From Tetranychus cinnabarinus (taxonomy: Eukaryota > Arthropoda > Arachnida > Trombidiformes > Tetranychidae), in the NCBI GenBank assembly GCA_022266195.1, contig WHVY01000001.1, forward strand, positions 19,592,001 to 19,656,000: a stretch of 64,000 nt of DNA, read 5' to 3'. Positions 1 to 10,868 of this stretch are shown piece by piece. Every line of letters starts with the position of its first letter. The first letter of the stretch is position 1. Made by a program: the position numbers and the translations under genes. The notes beneath the pieces were generated by a model that was given only the letters and a program-made list of their open reading frames with translations, did no database searches and was not told the DNA's origin.

Positions 1-3000
1 TGAATCAATTTTTATCAGTAAAATGAGCAATTGGAAGATTAAAGAAACATTCAACTGAATTGGAATGAATAACGAGAAAAAAAGGGAAATTAATTGACAT
101 TTAAATCAACAAAAGTCGCACTTTTTCATCTCATCTTTACCTTTGCCTTTACTTTAAACTTTGTTTTCTTGTCAACCTTTAACTTTGTTTAATTATTATT
201 GTTACAACTTGATTTAATTGATAATTTGTTAACTTTAATCAGATTTGCACGTTAATCAACAAGACAAATGGTTGTTTTGTAAAGTTAACTGTTGTTGGTT
301 AAGATTGATTAAAAGTAAATTAACTATGAAATTCAATTAAGAGGTTAAAAGTTAATTGTGATTCAATGTAACTCTTTAAAGGAAAAGGTTTGCTATATCA
401 ATGTCGACCCAATGATCAACTTTGATAAATCAATAATTAAAGAAGAAATTGATTTTTTGGAAACATTGAGTGACCTTCCAGTGATTAATTGATTGGCAAT
501 TGATTCCAGTTGGAAAGGTAGTTGAGTAACTATAATTAATGTTCACTTGATGATCGTTGGTTCAGTTGATTATTGATCAACAAATAATTTCATTCAAAGT
601 CTGTCTTTACTTTGACAGATTCAAAGGTTTCCCTGATTATGAATCATATTGAAACTGAAAGCTTGTTCAACTTAAAGGTTGTTCAAAGTTCAATATCAGA
701 TTATGGTTTGGATTATTGTTGTGATGAGAAAATGAAATTATAGCTTTAAATGATTTTCTCGCTTTTCTTCATTTCATTTCATTCTGAATAACATTTGGAA
801 TGGACATTTATCGTTAATATTTACACGATCTAGGATTTAATTTTAGCCTTTAATTGGATCGCAAAATACTGTCATTAAATGTATATGAATAATGGTTGGA
901 TAAATGAGATGAAAATCTTATTTTCAATCAATTATAGTTATTAATAAATTGTTCATTTTTTGTGACCATTATTATAGTCATGTTTTGTCATTAACTTGTT
1001 TTGTATTTCATTTGATTAACATGAACTGTGTGGAGAATGAAAAGAAATGAAAGATTTTTCTCATTGTTCACCAAATATATTCATGATAAAATAACTACTA
1101 ATATCAACTGCAACTGATATTCATTTTATACAAAAAATCAACTTTTCCCTTCTTACAATTTCTGTTGCTTTTTCATAACCAACTTCACTTATCTACTTTT
1201 GTTGTTTGACTATCATTATCATGAATATAAATATACAATAACTGAAGGTAAAAATGAGTTTCCATGTTGTCGTCAAATGAAACTGATTTGTCAACATTTG
1301 TCTCATTGTGTTCACTTTACAATTGTTGATCTTCAATTGGAATCAAACAATTGGAAGAAATGAAAATGACGAAAAAATTGATTAAACTGAATTGCCTGGA
1401 CTCATGTTTGGAAACTTGTTGTTGGTGAAAAGCACAATTGTTGTTGAACCTCAATTTTGATCTTTTCCTCTTCGATTTCATGTAACATTTTCTTGGTCAA
1501 AGTCACCTTTCAATTAATAAGATGTTGCTTCAATTTTTGATGTAATATTTTTGTCAGCTTGGTTTAACCATTAATAATAATGACTTTTGTAAATTGAAAA
1601 TTAAAGATTCATTAGTTTTTGTTTTTGGTTTTTAACTTTCTGTAGTCTTTTAATACCATTTTAATAGTTCAAGATTACTGTATTTTCATTGAAACTTTGA
1701 TTGAAAACAATTGGTTAATTACCTTGTCGATGAATTGAATCAAATTGAATGGTTAAAGTTGATGTGCGTGGTTCCTGGTGGTGAAAATTGCAACTTCACG
1801 AGTCGGCTTTTCTTTTAGTTTTTGTTTTCGTTCGTTTATTTGTTTCTCTGTTTCTTATTTAATGATTTAATTTTCCTGGTAAATTGTTTCTCATTTGCAC
1901 AAAATGAAAATATTGTTTAAAAGCTTATCACTAATCAAATCAGTTAATTGTTTCTCTTTATTGTTCGTTGATGTCGTTTGCTGTGATAAGTTGAACAAAA
2001 TTACAAACTGAGACTGAGTTTCCTATTGAATCTATCTCAACATTGGAATTGAAAATTCTGGACTTGCGTTCTTATATTGTCTGTTAATAGCTCAGAACTG
2101 ATCACTTTGATCATCTCGCGATTGGCTCCATCTATTGAATGAACATCAACTTTTCGAATCAAAATAATAATGTTATTGTGTCTTCTTTATGAATTAAGAG
2201 TACATTTTATTGATCAATTGACGCTTTGATGAGTTTTAAACATTTCATTGTTAAGTTTTGGGTGAGTGAGGCAAATTAAAAACAGAAGGAACGACAACTC
2301 AACTATAGTGATTAAGACAGAATCAATCGAGAATTAGGTGCAAAAGATTTTTCCGTACAATTATTTTAATTAATTCATCTGATCTGGAACTATTGAGATT
2401 TACAGAGTATCAGAACAGATCAGTGGATCAGATCGATTTTTTAGTTTCCAGTGGTTGGTTTCACAAGAAATTTATGTAATTGTTTCCTGTTGGAATTTAA
2501 AAACCGACAGAAAAACCTGTAAAATGTAACTTTAGCAACGTCATCAGGTACATAATTTTCAAGAATTTACTTCTTTATTCTTGATTGACTTGCTATTAAA
2601 AAGCCTGAATTGTGGTTACATGACTTTGAAAGCTTAAGTAACAAACAGATGCAAAGCAAGTTGCTCTGGTTCACAGAAATGAGACAAATAAGAAACATTT
2701 GGTTGAAACAGGTTTGATATTTGTTTCAATTAACATGAACTTCGTTATTCTCTATCTAATAACTACAAATAAATTTCGGGTTTTGGCAAAGATGTTGAAT
2801 TGTTTACAGTGAAGAGGCCTAAATGACTATATTTTTCAACTTTAGTGACAATTTTAAATCGCATCTGTAATCAGCCAAAACATTGTCTGCAAGTACTGTC
2901 ACCATGTATGATCCAATGAAAAGCGGATCTTAGTTTGATGATAAAAATAGTCATTTTTCAATGTTACGTCTTGAAAATAGGTGTTCAGTTGTTCATTGTT

Positions 3001-3760
3001 ATAATTTATCCTTAACATGGTTTTTGTTTTCACCGGAGTCGCCCATTGTTTTAAAATCAATCAGCAATTAAAGTTACATATTTAAAGCCGAAATATACTT
3101 GATATCGATGAAGATTTCCTCTTTTCTCTATTGTTATTAAAGAGCAAATTGCTTTGAAATTAAGTTAATCGTTTTCTATCGAGTCTAAAATTTAAATTTT
3201 ACATTTATGTAATTTAATAGTGGATAATCGGTTGCACAAAACATGATCATTAAGCAAGCTCTACTGATTGCTTTCATTTTCCTTCACTGATTTCCTGGAT
3301 TAATGAAAGTACAAAGAAATTAATGATTAAAATTATCAGACTACTATTATTAATAACTATTCTAATATTGCTGAAATTTCATACATAAAGTAATATTTTA
3401 TGACAATCAAGGTAAATATGTACCAAGGTCAATACAAAAGATTTAAATTGTCCGGATAAATGTTCCTTTTCAATTGGATTGAATCAAAGAAACTGATTGG
3501 GGTCAAAAACCAGTTGATTGATTTACCTTCAAATCTAATTTGTAGATGTAAATTATAATTTAATTATTTTTCTCGTTCCATTGACCGTCTTCTCTCTATT
3601 GTATATCATTGAAAGGCATGAAGTGCAGAAAAGGTCTTTGTTTTCTTGTGAAATCATTTAAATAGTAAATGATTTTTGCTATTTTTAACCAGTTTACGAT
3701 TACAATCAAACTAATCAGCAACTGTCAACCATTACCATTACCATTAAAATTGTTGAGATT
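1..3760. other. Gene-free AT-rich stretch
   Basis: No long ORF, exon with plausible splice sites, RNA gene or clear repeat was recognised on either strand. The sequence is AT-rich with many short ATTGATT/CAATTG-type words, as elsewhere in this window. It may be intergenic DNA or the intron or UTR of a gene lying to the left of the window. Confidence 0.5.
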
Positions 3761-3767
3761 AGAAAAA

Positions 3768-3777
3768 GTTATAAATT
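3768..3777 (+). promoter_or_regulatory. Possible TATA box of the Met-rich secreted protein gene
   Basis: A TTATAAATTC element lies about 80 bp upstream of the ATG at 3853. About 30 bp further on are TTAGTT/TCATTTAGTCA words that could serve as an arthropod initiator. The spacing suits a TATA promoter with a short 5' UTR. This is inference from sequence only. Confidence 0.35.
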
Positions 3778-3852
3778 CGAGTTAATTTTCACTTTTAGTT
3801 CATTTAGTCACCATCAACGTTATCTTTAAAGTGTCTTTCCATCTTGTACAAT

Positions 3853-4294
3853 ATGGCCAAAACTGTGATATATTATTTCGCTTCTTTGGTTGTTGCCGTC
3901 AATTTAATCCAATTGTGTTCAACCGGGATGAAAGATGGCAAAGGAGGTTGCGGTGTTAAAGTTGTTGCCATTGAAACGATCAAATTTAAAAAGGTTCCGG
4001 TTATGTATCCAGAGGAGTCAAAAATGTATCAAGCCAAGTCCATGATGATGCAGCCAATGATGATGCAGCCAATGAAGATGCAATCAATGAAGATGCAACC
4101 GATGATGATGCAAAAAATGGCTCCAATGATGATGATGGGTGGAGGTGGTGGAGGTTGGGGTTGGGGTTCATCCATGCCAATGGGAATGGGAATGAAAATG
4201 TCCATGGGAAAGAAAGGTTAGTCCATTGAGTCCAATTGCTTGATTAATTACATTTTTACTGAAAATAATATCTCTTTATCTATCAACAGGTTGA
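3853..4294 (+). CDS. Small secreted methionine/glycine-rich protein (unknown function)
   Basis: Encodes a 122-residue protein. I chose the ATG at 3853 (context caatATGGCC); the frame is open slightly further upstream, but only from a TTG. Residues 1-24 form a hydrophobic signal peptide (MAKTVIYYFASLVVAV...). The mature part has a basic segment with two Cys, then Met-rich repeats of the type MMMQPM/MKMQPM, then a glycine/tryptophan patch (GGGGGGWGWG) and Met-Gly-Met repeats at the C-terminus. Biased secreted repeats like these occur in structural, silk-associated and metal-binding proteins; I do not recognise a family. A GTTAGT donor at 4217 and a CAG acceptor ending at 4289 define a possible 73-bp intron across the stop. 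Spliced (3853-4216 + 4290-4294) or unspliced (TAG at 4219-4221) gives the same final residues KG. Confidence 0.7.
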
Positions 4295-4607
4295 TCAGAT
4301 GATTGATACAGAATCTTATCAATTTGAAAAATCGTACGATGTTTATTACCTAATTCCACTTGATTCTGTCTGTCATTGTGTTGAGAAGACAAATTAGTAA
4401 ATGATCTATTTTTTCAAATATTTGTGTCTTGAATTTTCTTCATTACTTTCAGGTAAAAAATATTAACGCGAAAGTTTACTTTCAAATCCGTAATGACAAT
4501 GAATCAATTTGAATAGAATTAGGTTTTTCTAAAACTGGTTAAGACTAGGCTTTTTTGTGAGTTTAACTTTGTAAATTTACAAGCAAAAATTTAATGTTTA
4601 AATTAAA

Positions 4608-6344
4608 TTAACAGTTGATCGCTTTACCACTAAACGCCATCAAATTAGCTTCTCGGAAAGCTTCAGAAACAGTCTGTGAAATAGAAAAGAAAAAAGTTAA
4701 AATGTATTCGGTGAGAAACAAAAGTTGAAAAATTAAAATTTAAGTAATCTTACTGGATGGGCATGACAAACGCGAGCAACATCTTCACAAGAAGCCCCGT
4801 ATTCCATAGCCAAGCAAGCTTCGTTGATCAATTCACCGGCAACTGAAGCTACAATGTGAGCTCCTAGCAATCGATCAGTATTTTTCTCTCCTAAAATTTT
4901 CACGAAGCCATCGATATCGTTATTTGTTTGAGATCTACTATTGGCAGACATATTGAAGACTCCAACTTTATATTCGATTCCTGCTTTTTTCAAATCTTCT
5001 TCAGATTTTCCAACCCAACCAACTTCTGGGTGAGTGTAAATAACAGATGGAACACAGTTGTAGTCGATATGAACAGGGCCACCGGCAATTCCTTCTACAC
5101 AAATAATTCCTTCATCCTCAGCTTTGTGAGCCAACATAGGTCCAGGTACGCAATCACCGATTGCATATATATTAGGAATATTTGTTTGAAATCGTGAGTT
5201 AACAACGATTCTATTTCTTTCATCTTTTGCAACTCCTATCTCTTCAAGTCCTAATCCTTCAGTGTAAGGTCTTCGACCAACACAAACTAGAAGGACATCA
5301 CAATCAAGAGATTCAGATGATCCACCTTTAGCTGGTTCCACTGTGACTTGAACACCTGAACCAGTTTTACTGGCTGAAGTAACTTTGGTGTTCAGTTTAA
5401 ACTTGAGACCTTGTTTAGCTAAAATCCTTTGGAACTTTTTAGCTACCTCTAAGTCAATTCCTTGTCCACCAATATTACTCATGAACTCAATTAGGGTAAC
5501 ATCAGCACCAAGTCGCGACCACACAGATCCCAATTCAACACCAATAACACCGGCACCTATAACAATCATTTTCTCTGGAACTTTTTTGAGAGACAACGCT
5601 CCAGTTGAAGAAACAATTTGTTCTTCATCAATTTCTATTCCTGGGAAAGGTGATACTTCTGAACCGGTGGCAATAAGGATGTTTTTAGTCTTGATCGTTT
5701 CTGTAGATCCATCAGGTTTAACAACTGTCACTTCATTTTTGCCAGTGATTTTACCAGCCCCATGGAAACGTTCAACCTGGTTTTTTTGGAACAACATACC
5801 AATACCTCGAGTTAGAGTGGTCACAGCATTAGACTTTTGGTTCATCAACTTTTCCAAGTTAAGCTGGACACCGGTAAATTCAATACCTCGGTCATTAAGT
5901 TCTCCTCCGTGTGCTTGATGGTACATATGAGAGTTATTCAGGAGAGCTTTGGACGGAATACAGCCGACATTTAAACATGTTCCACCAAGGGATTCATTTT
6001 TCTCTACACAGGCTGTTTTCATGCCCAATTGGGCAGCTTTGATGGCAGCAACATAGCCTCCAGGACCAGAACCAATGACAACTAAATCTTTTTCACCTGA
6101 AAACGGAAAATGTAGTAATTAGAAAACTGTTTAACGATGATACTCACAACCCTGATATGTTATGAGAGATATTTGACATGAAAACATCAAAGCTCTTCTA
6201 TAACTTACCTTCGCTTGAATAGAATCGACGTTGATAATTTGAAGGACGATTTGCATGGTAGCTTGAGATGGCAACCAACTTATGGGTTAAAGATGATGAT
6301 GAGTAGAGGTTAATTAAACGAGCACAAGCTTTACTGTGGATCAT
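4608..6344 (-). CDS. DLD: Dihydrolipoyl dehydrogenase, mitochondrial (E3)
   Basis: FAD-dependent E3 subunit shared by the pyruvate, 2-oxoglutarate and branched-chain 2-oxoacid dehydrogenases and the glycine cleavage system. It reoxidises dihydrolipoamide with NAD+ in the mitochondrial matrix. Exons (minus): 6209-6344, 4754-6096, 4608-4673, joined by 112- and 80-bp introns with GTAAG donors; they close in frame to 514 residues (the human protein has 509). The first ~45 residues are rich in Arg, Ser and Tyr with few acids, as in a mitochondrial targeting peptide. Visible motifs are the FAD-binding GSGPGG (54-59), the redox disulfide C86-LNVG-C91, an NAD-binding GAGVIGVELG (about 226-235), and the active-site HP...E dyad (H492, E497) in HAHPTVSEAF, which is completed only by the last small exon. 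The ORF start near 6028 is an artefact; the true ATG lies in exon 1. WARS2 ends about 365 bp upstream on the same strand. Confidence 0.96.
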
Positions 6345-6665
6345 GTTATTTATGGAAGTAGATTTGGATACACTAAATTGTAATTTAAATTATATTTATA
6401 AATGATAATAATAATAATAACTAATTAATTAAAGAGTTTAAAAATGAACAATTCAATGTTAAATTGATGCAGGTTAAACACGATATCCAATAGGAAATAG
6501 CAATCTCGTATGTTATCACACAACCGCGAATTTTGAATCAAGTAAATAAAAACATGAAAATCTTGAAAATATAACAGATTTGTAAGATTTAAATTTTCTG
6601 CAATTTCAAATAAATGGGATAAGCAAATTTGCAAAAATTATATCATAATTCAACTACGAAAGAAA

Positions 6666-6671
6666 TTTATT
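6666..6671 (-). terminator. Polyadenylation signal for WARS2
   Basis: TTTATT on the plus strand reads AATAAA on the minus strand, about 40 bp beyond the WARS2 stop codon at 6710. This is a normal position for the 3' end of a short UTR. Confidence 0.55.
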
Positions 6672-6709
6672 ATATTTACAATTTTGTACTCATTACAAAT
6701 TTTACAAAA

Positions 6710-7973
6710 TCATTTATAAGGAATCAATCCTATTCTTGAATTAACTTGTGACATAGTATTTTCTGCAATCATTTCAGCTTTTGTGGATCCTTTGTTTAAT
6801 ATTGCTGAAATATAATCAACATTTTTTAACAGATCAAGATATTTCAACCTAATGGGTTTAAAGTATTCAATCACTAAATCAGCCAGCATAGATTTATACT
6901 GTTGTGTTGTCAAAGACTGGGCTTCCGAACAAATCTGATTTATAGATAAACCACTGCAAAGTTTATGGATGGATATTAAATTACTAACTCCTGGTCTTCC
7001 ATCGAAATCATATGATATATTTGAATGGCAATCGGTAATAGCTTTCATGATCCTCTCTCTAATCACCTCAGGAGGATCAGTTATATCAATTCGTCCTTTA
7101 GGCGTTGCTTCCGATTTACTCATCTTTTTCTCTGGTTTTCTCAAGCTTCGCACTTTGCAAGCAAATGCATCGTCAGACATTAAAGGCTTTGGCTCAGGAA
7201 AAACGAAACCATAGATTCGGTTAAACTTTTCGACCAAATCACGAGCAACATGAAGATGTGGAAGTTGATCATTTCCAACAGGAACTTCATTACCTTTATA
7301 CAAAATAATATCCGAAGCTTGTAGGACCGGGTATAAGAGTAGGGTGAGAGGAATTTCTTTCAAATTGGTTGACTTTTCCTGTAGCAAGATGAAAAATTTA
7401 AATTAGAAGAAAGTATGAAAGTGTTGCTACTATTAAGCAAAGACTGAAGTGAAGGTAGCAAATTCAAAAAACCTTGTATTGTGGAAGGTGTGATAATCTT
7501 CCGAAGGATAATAACGAGAGTAGGATCCAAGTTAATTGGGTATGGTGATAAATCCTTGACTGTTGGAAAAAAGTACATTTCTCGGCATCAATACCAGACG
7601 CTAATAGAGTCGCTGCCAGTGTGATAATATTGTTTTTCAGACTTATTGGATCGTGTGGTAAGGTTATTGAATGAAGATCGGCGATATTGAATATACATTG
7701 ACGAGATGGATCATTTTGCAGATCTAACCAAATTTTAATTGCTCCAAAATAATTTCCTAAATGAACAGGGCCAGTTGGCTGTATGGCTGAAACAACCGTA
7801 TTTACCTTTTCCTGCAAGAAAGTGGAGATCAAATTAACGTTAAATTAGAGTGGAAAAGTATAACAAATCATAAGACAATAACTAGATGAACTTACCTCAG
7901 AGTAAAATCGGAAATGTTTCACTAATTTGAGTCTATTTGAGATGATCAGTCGTGAGCACAGTCGATCAAACAT
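6710..7973 (-). CDS. WARS2: Tryptophanyl-tRNA synthetase, mitochondrial
   Basis: Class I aminoacyl-tRNA synthetase that charges mitochondrial tRNA(Trp). Exons (minus): 7896-7973, 7473-7811, 6710-7378. All junctions are phase 0 and give 361 residues, normal for the bacterial-type mitochondrial enzyme. The first ~26 residues (basic, no acids except early Asp and the final Glu) fit a mitochondrial presequence. The catalytic fold shows the HIGH-equivalent HLGN (43-46, in GPVHLGNYFGA), the PVGNDQLPH tRNA/Trp-site block (172-180) and KMSKS (224-228). The donor of the second intron is AAG|GTTTTT, weaker than the GTAAG donors elsewhere, but the protein reads QYK-EKSTNLKEIP as expected for the family and intron length is typical (94 bp). 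It lies in the same orientation as DLD, another nuclear gene for a mitochondrial protein. Confidence 0.95.
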
Positions 7974-8815
7974 GGTTATAAAAAAATCGTCGCCAAAAGT
8001 AAATAAAAATTATCACATGGTAAACAGCTGTTCAACATTTTTTTCACTTTTTTGTACAGCACGTGAATTTGTAAGCTTTTATTTGACTAAATATTCATAC
8101 ATTAAGGTAATGTCTTGAATCACCAGCTAACATCAATTACTTTTATCAATTTAATTCAGATTTGGCTTAATGAACTATTTTAACCTAATAAAATTGAAGT
8201 CACTTAATACAGTTGGCTGAAGACAGATCTAAGATAACGAGGTTTAAGTTTACATTCAACGATAAAATTGTAAAATTGTCCTTTAGTAATTATGAATTAT
8301 ATCAGAGCAATTGGAATTGTTATGATGATATTATTGCATCTTGTTTTGTAAACAATTGATTTTGATATTGATCAAAACATATACATGTACATGCATGTTA
8401 TTTGGTTGACTGGATTTTTAACGATTGACTTAACAAGACCATGACTTGCAACCGAAACTCATACAAGGACAATAATTATCGAAACAATTGACAAAAATAA
8501 AACTCCCGCATTTGCGAGATGTCATTAAGCACTTAAATCAACACTTCCTGCATGCATGTATGAGCTTTTTTGTAAATCTTTATCCAAATACATTTGAATT
8601 GAGATCTTTTTTTCAGTGAAATTTGAATCAATCACCAAGAAAAATCAGTACACAGGAGTGTTCATCAGTAAATATGAAAGTGTTCATTAATAGCAGCCTG
8701 ATTGTGACAATTTTTAATATCAATGTCCTGACAAGTATCTTGTTTGACCACTTTCCCACCTTAATCAATATTTGAATAGAGGTATATCTTCCGTATATTT
8801 GTCCTTTCTTTACTT
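7974..8815. other. Intergenic region between WARS2 and the GH30 locus
   Basis: Divergent spacer of about 0.8 kb. The bases just right of 7973 must hold the WARS2 promoter; I see no convincing TATA there. No ORF with coding character was found. Confidence 0.4.
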
Positions 8816-8824
8816 TATATAAAT
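8816..8824 (+). promoter_or_regulatory. Strong TATA box (TATATAAAT)
   Basis: A clean TATATAAAT on the plus strand, followed about 20 bp later by TCATTT and further on by TCATTTCAGTT; both resemble the arthropod initiator TCAKTY. The first ATG downstream is at 8965 and opens only 42 codons. The next substantial gene is the GH30-like ORF at 9548, whose ATG is preceded by a good 3' splice site (ttttcaaccttag|t). The element could therefore drive GH30 through a 5' UTR intron, or an unrecognised small gene. Confidence 0.4.
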
Positions 8825-8964
8825 TGTGGTTAAATCATTTCAACGTTTTCTTTTTCCATCGAGTGATTCCCTCATTTCAGTTGCTCATTGTTAGTTGAAA
8901 CTATCACAACAATTGAGGTCATTTTTACTGTGACAATTATCATTTTTGAAGTGAAAATAAAACC

Positions 8965-9301
8965 ATGAATTTCCAAAGGTTACTCAGTCCAAATCCATCT
9001 CATCACCAGTGTCCTAATTCAAATCCTCTTTTTTCTATGTCAACCAAATCCATTGATAATGTTAATTATGTTAATCAATCCAGAGGGATCTAATACTTGT
9101 TGTTCAATCGTTGATTGGGTTTTTCATTTCAAATCTAAATTTGGATTTCAACGGAAACCCAATTCATTGCCAGCAGCAATTTTTGTGAGAAAGATCAACC
9201 AATCTTTCAGTGATAGTCAATTGCTTAGTGCTATATTTAATTATAATTGCAATAAAATGGCCTGGAAATTTACCAGTCCAGCAATTTGGTTTTTCAAGTG
9301 A
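8965..9301 (+). other. Two overlapping short ORFs of unknown status upstream of GH30
   Basis: An ATG-initiated 42-codon ORF (8965-9093) overlaps an ~80-codon ORF in another frame (ATG at 9059, stop at 9301). The second reads ...NTCCSIVDWVFHFKSKFGF... and has few low-complexity runs, unlike most spurious ORFs here. I recognise no family. It could be 5' leader of the GH30 transcript, a small gene with a missed intron, or a decayed gene with a frameshift. Confidence 0.2.
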
Positions 9302-9547
9302 AATAAGGAAATAATTCAAAATTTGAAACCACCAGTGTCAATGAAGTTTACATTGCCAAACGTTGATCTTTTTTCATTTTTTATTGCATTTATCTTAACT
9401 TTGATATGATATTTTGCCAGTTTTGTTAACCACTTTCTTTAACCAAGAGTACAACAATCACATTAAATGACTTGCCAACTATGATGGGTCACCTATTCAT
9501 GTCCAATTTAACCCAATCTTATTTGTGATGACATTTTCAACCTTAGT

Positions 9548-10807
9548 ATGAAAATAATGAATCCATCGTGTAAATATTTCATCCATATAACCATCATCGT
9601 TATTTTATTAACTTCATCATCTGAACAAGCTTGTGATAGACCTTTTGAAGGTTTTGGTGTTCACTTGGGACAATTGGGAAGCTTCAATAAGACAAGTTAC
9701 AACAACCAACAGTCTGTTCTTGACCATCTTTACGCAGATTTAGGGCTTCGACTGTTTCGCACCGAATACTTGTCCAAGTTCAGTCCAGCTGAAGATGTTT
9801 ACACCATTGACTGCATTGATGAACAAACATGTGCTTGGATAAGAATGCATTCCCTCATATCAAATTATCCCGATGTCTCGTTGTTTGCCTCGGTATGGTC
9901 ACCTCCACTTTATATGAAGGATCGATTCCATCAGTTGAAAAGTTCCTATGAATGGAAATACTATAATTATCTGAAAAACATCACGCAACAGATAAAGCAT
10001 ACTTTTGGTTTGAATATCGGACCAATATCTTTGATAAATGAACCAGAAAATGTTTTTGCTCCTTGGGAACACACTGTGATGGGTCCAAGACAGCTATGCC
10101 GGTTAATTGATATGTATAAAGATGAGTTACTCAGTGTATGTCCAGAAAACTCGTACTTTTGGATAACCAAGTTGTACCTCAATTATCGTGATATATCAAC
10201 CAACTGTTATTCAAGCTGTTCAATCATTAGTACCCATGGATATTATGTCAATACCAATCTATTGTCTTCTAATCGTTTTCAGGTCTATTATGATACAGGA
10301 CAGAATAAGCATTCATATGATAAACCAATTTGGATGACCGAGATATGTTCAACTTTACCAGGAACAAAGAACTCTATTCAGGAGGCAATTGACCTAGGCG
10401 TTTCCATTGTTAACTTTATTGGTCATACTTGTGTAACCCGTTACTATTATTGGCTTGCATTCACTCTTTTTCCTTCCGGTGAGAGTCTCATCTGGTTAAC
10501 ACCTAAAACCAATGCAACTGGAATACAGCAGACTTTATTTTTTCCCAAAAAATACTTTGCCTATCGACACTTTACAAGAGCCAGTTTTCCAGGTAATCGT
10601 CGGGTCCGCCAATGTTCCACTGATTCTTTTTACTGCTTAACTTTTGACAATAACTATGTTTTCGTAAATAATCAGCAAGATAAAGCTATAAAATTGAAGT
10701 ATGAAGTTCCTCTTTGTTGCACCACCAGGGAAAATGATTGGATATGTGGTCGTTATGTTGGTTTAATTCCTCCTAAATCGATTTGTAGTGTTGATCTGAA
10801 CTCTTGA
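9548..10807 (+). CDS. Secreted GH30-like glycoside hydrolase (intronless)
   Basis: A single 419-residue ORF without introns. Residues 1-28 include a hydrophobic core (FIHITIIVILLTSSS) ending near a Cys, consistent with a secretory signal peptide. The catalytic (beta/alpha)8 domain opens with GFGVHLGQ (35-42), as in clan GH-A family 30. It carries ASVWSPPLYMK (114-124), the acid/base segment LINEPE (162-167, E165), STHGYY (228-233) and the nucleophile segment WMTEIC (262-267, E265). The substrate could be a glucosylceramide or a beta-linked glucan, xylan or galactan; the subfamily cannot be fixed by eye. A short Cys-containing C-terminal beta-sandwich follows, usual for GH30. An AATAAA lies at 10863-10868. 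Neighbouring conserved genes have several introns; the lack of introns and the enzyme type make horizontal acquisition possible, but a retrocopy or simple intron loss would look the same. Confidence 0.85.
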   Translation: MKIMNPSCKYFIHITIIVILLTSSSEQACDRPFEGFGVHLGQLGSFNKTSYNNQQSVLDHLYADLGLRLFRTEYLSKFSPAEDVYTIDCIDEQTCAWIRMHSLISNYPDVSLFASVWSPPLYMKDRFHQLKSSYEWKYYNYLKNITQQIKHTFGLNIGPISLINEPENVFAPWEHTVMGPRQLCRLIDMYKDELLSVCPENSYFWITKLYLNYRDISTNCYSSCSIISTHGYYVNTNLLSSNRFQVYYDTGQNKHSYDKPIWMTEICSTLPGTKNSIQEAIDLGVSIVNFIGHTCVTRYYYWLAFTLFPSGESLIWLTPKTNATGIQQTLFFPKKYFAYRHFTRASFPGNRRVRQCSTDSFYCLTFDNNYVFVNNQQDKAIKLKYEVPLCCTTRENDWICGRYVGLIPPKSICSVDLNS

Positions 10808-10862
10808 TTGTAATATATGTTTGCCATGTTAATTTTAATAGACAAGTTTTGTCCTAAAATAC

Positions 10863-10868
10863 AATAAA
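10863..10868 (+). terminator. Polyadenylation signal of the GH30-like gene
   Basis: AATAAA (in ACAATAAACAC) about 56 bp after the GH30 stop codon. Confidence 0.55.

Noticed and set aside
4928..5918. Two plus-strand ORFs (4928-5197 and 5385-5918)
   Set aside because: They are antisense shadows of the DLD coding exon, which is conserved on the minus strand.
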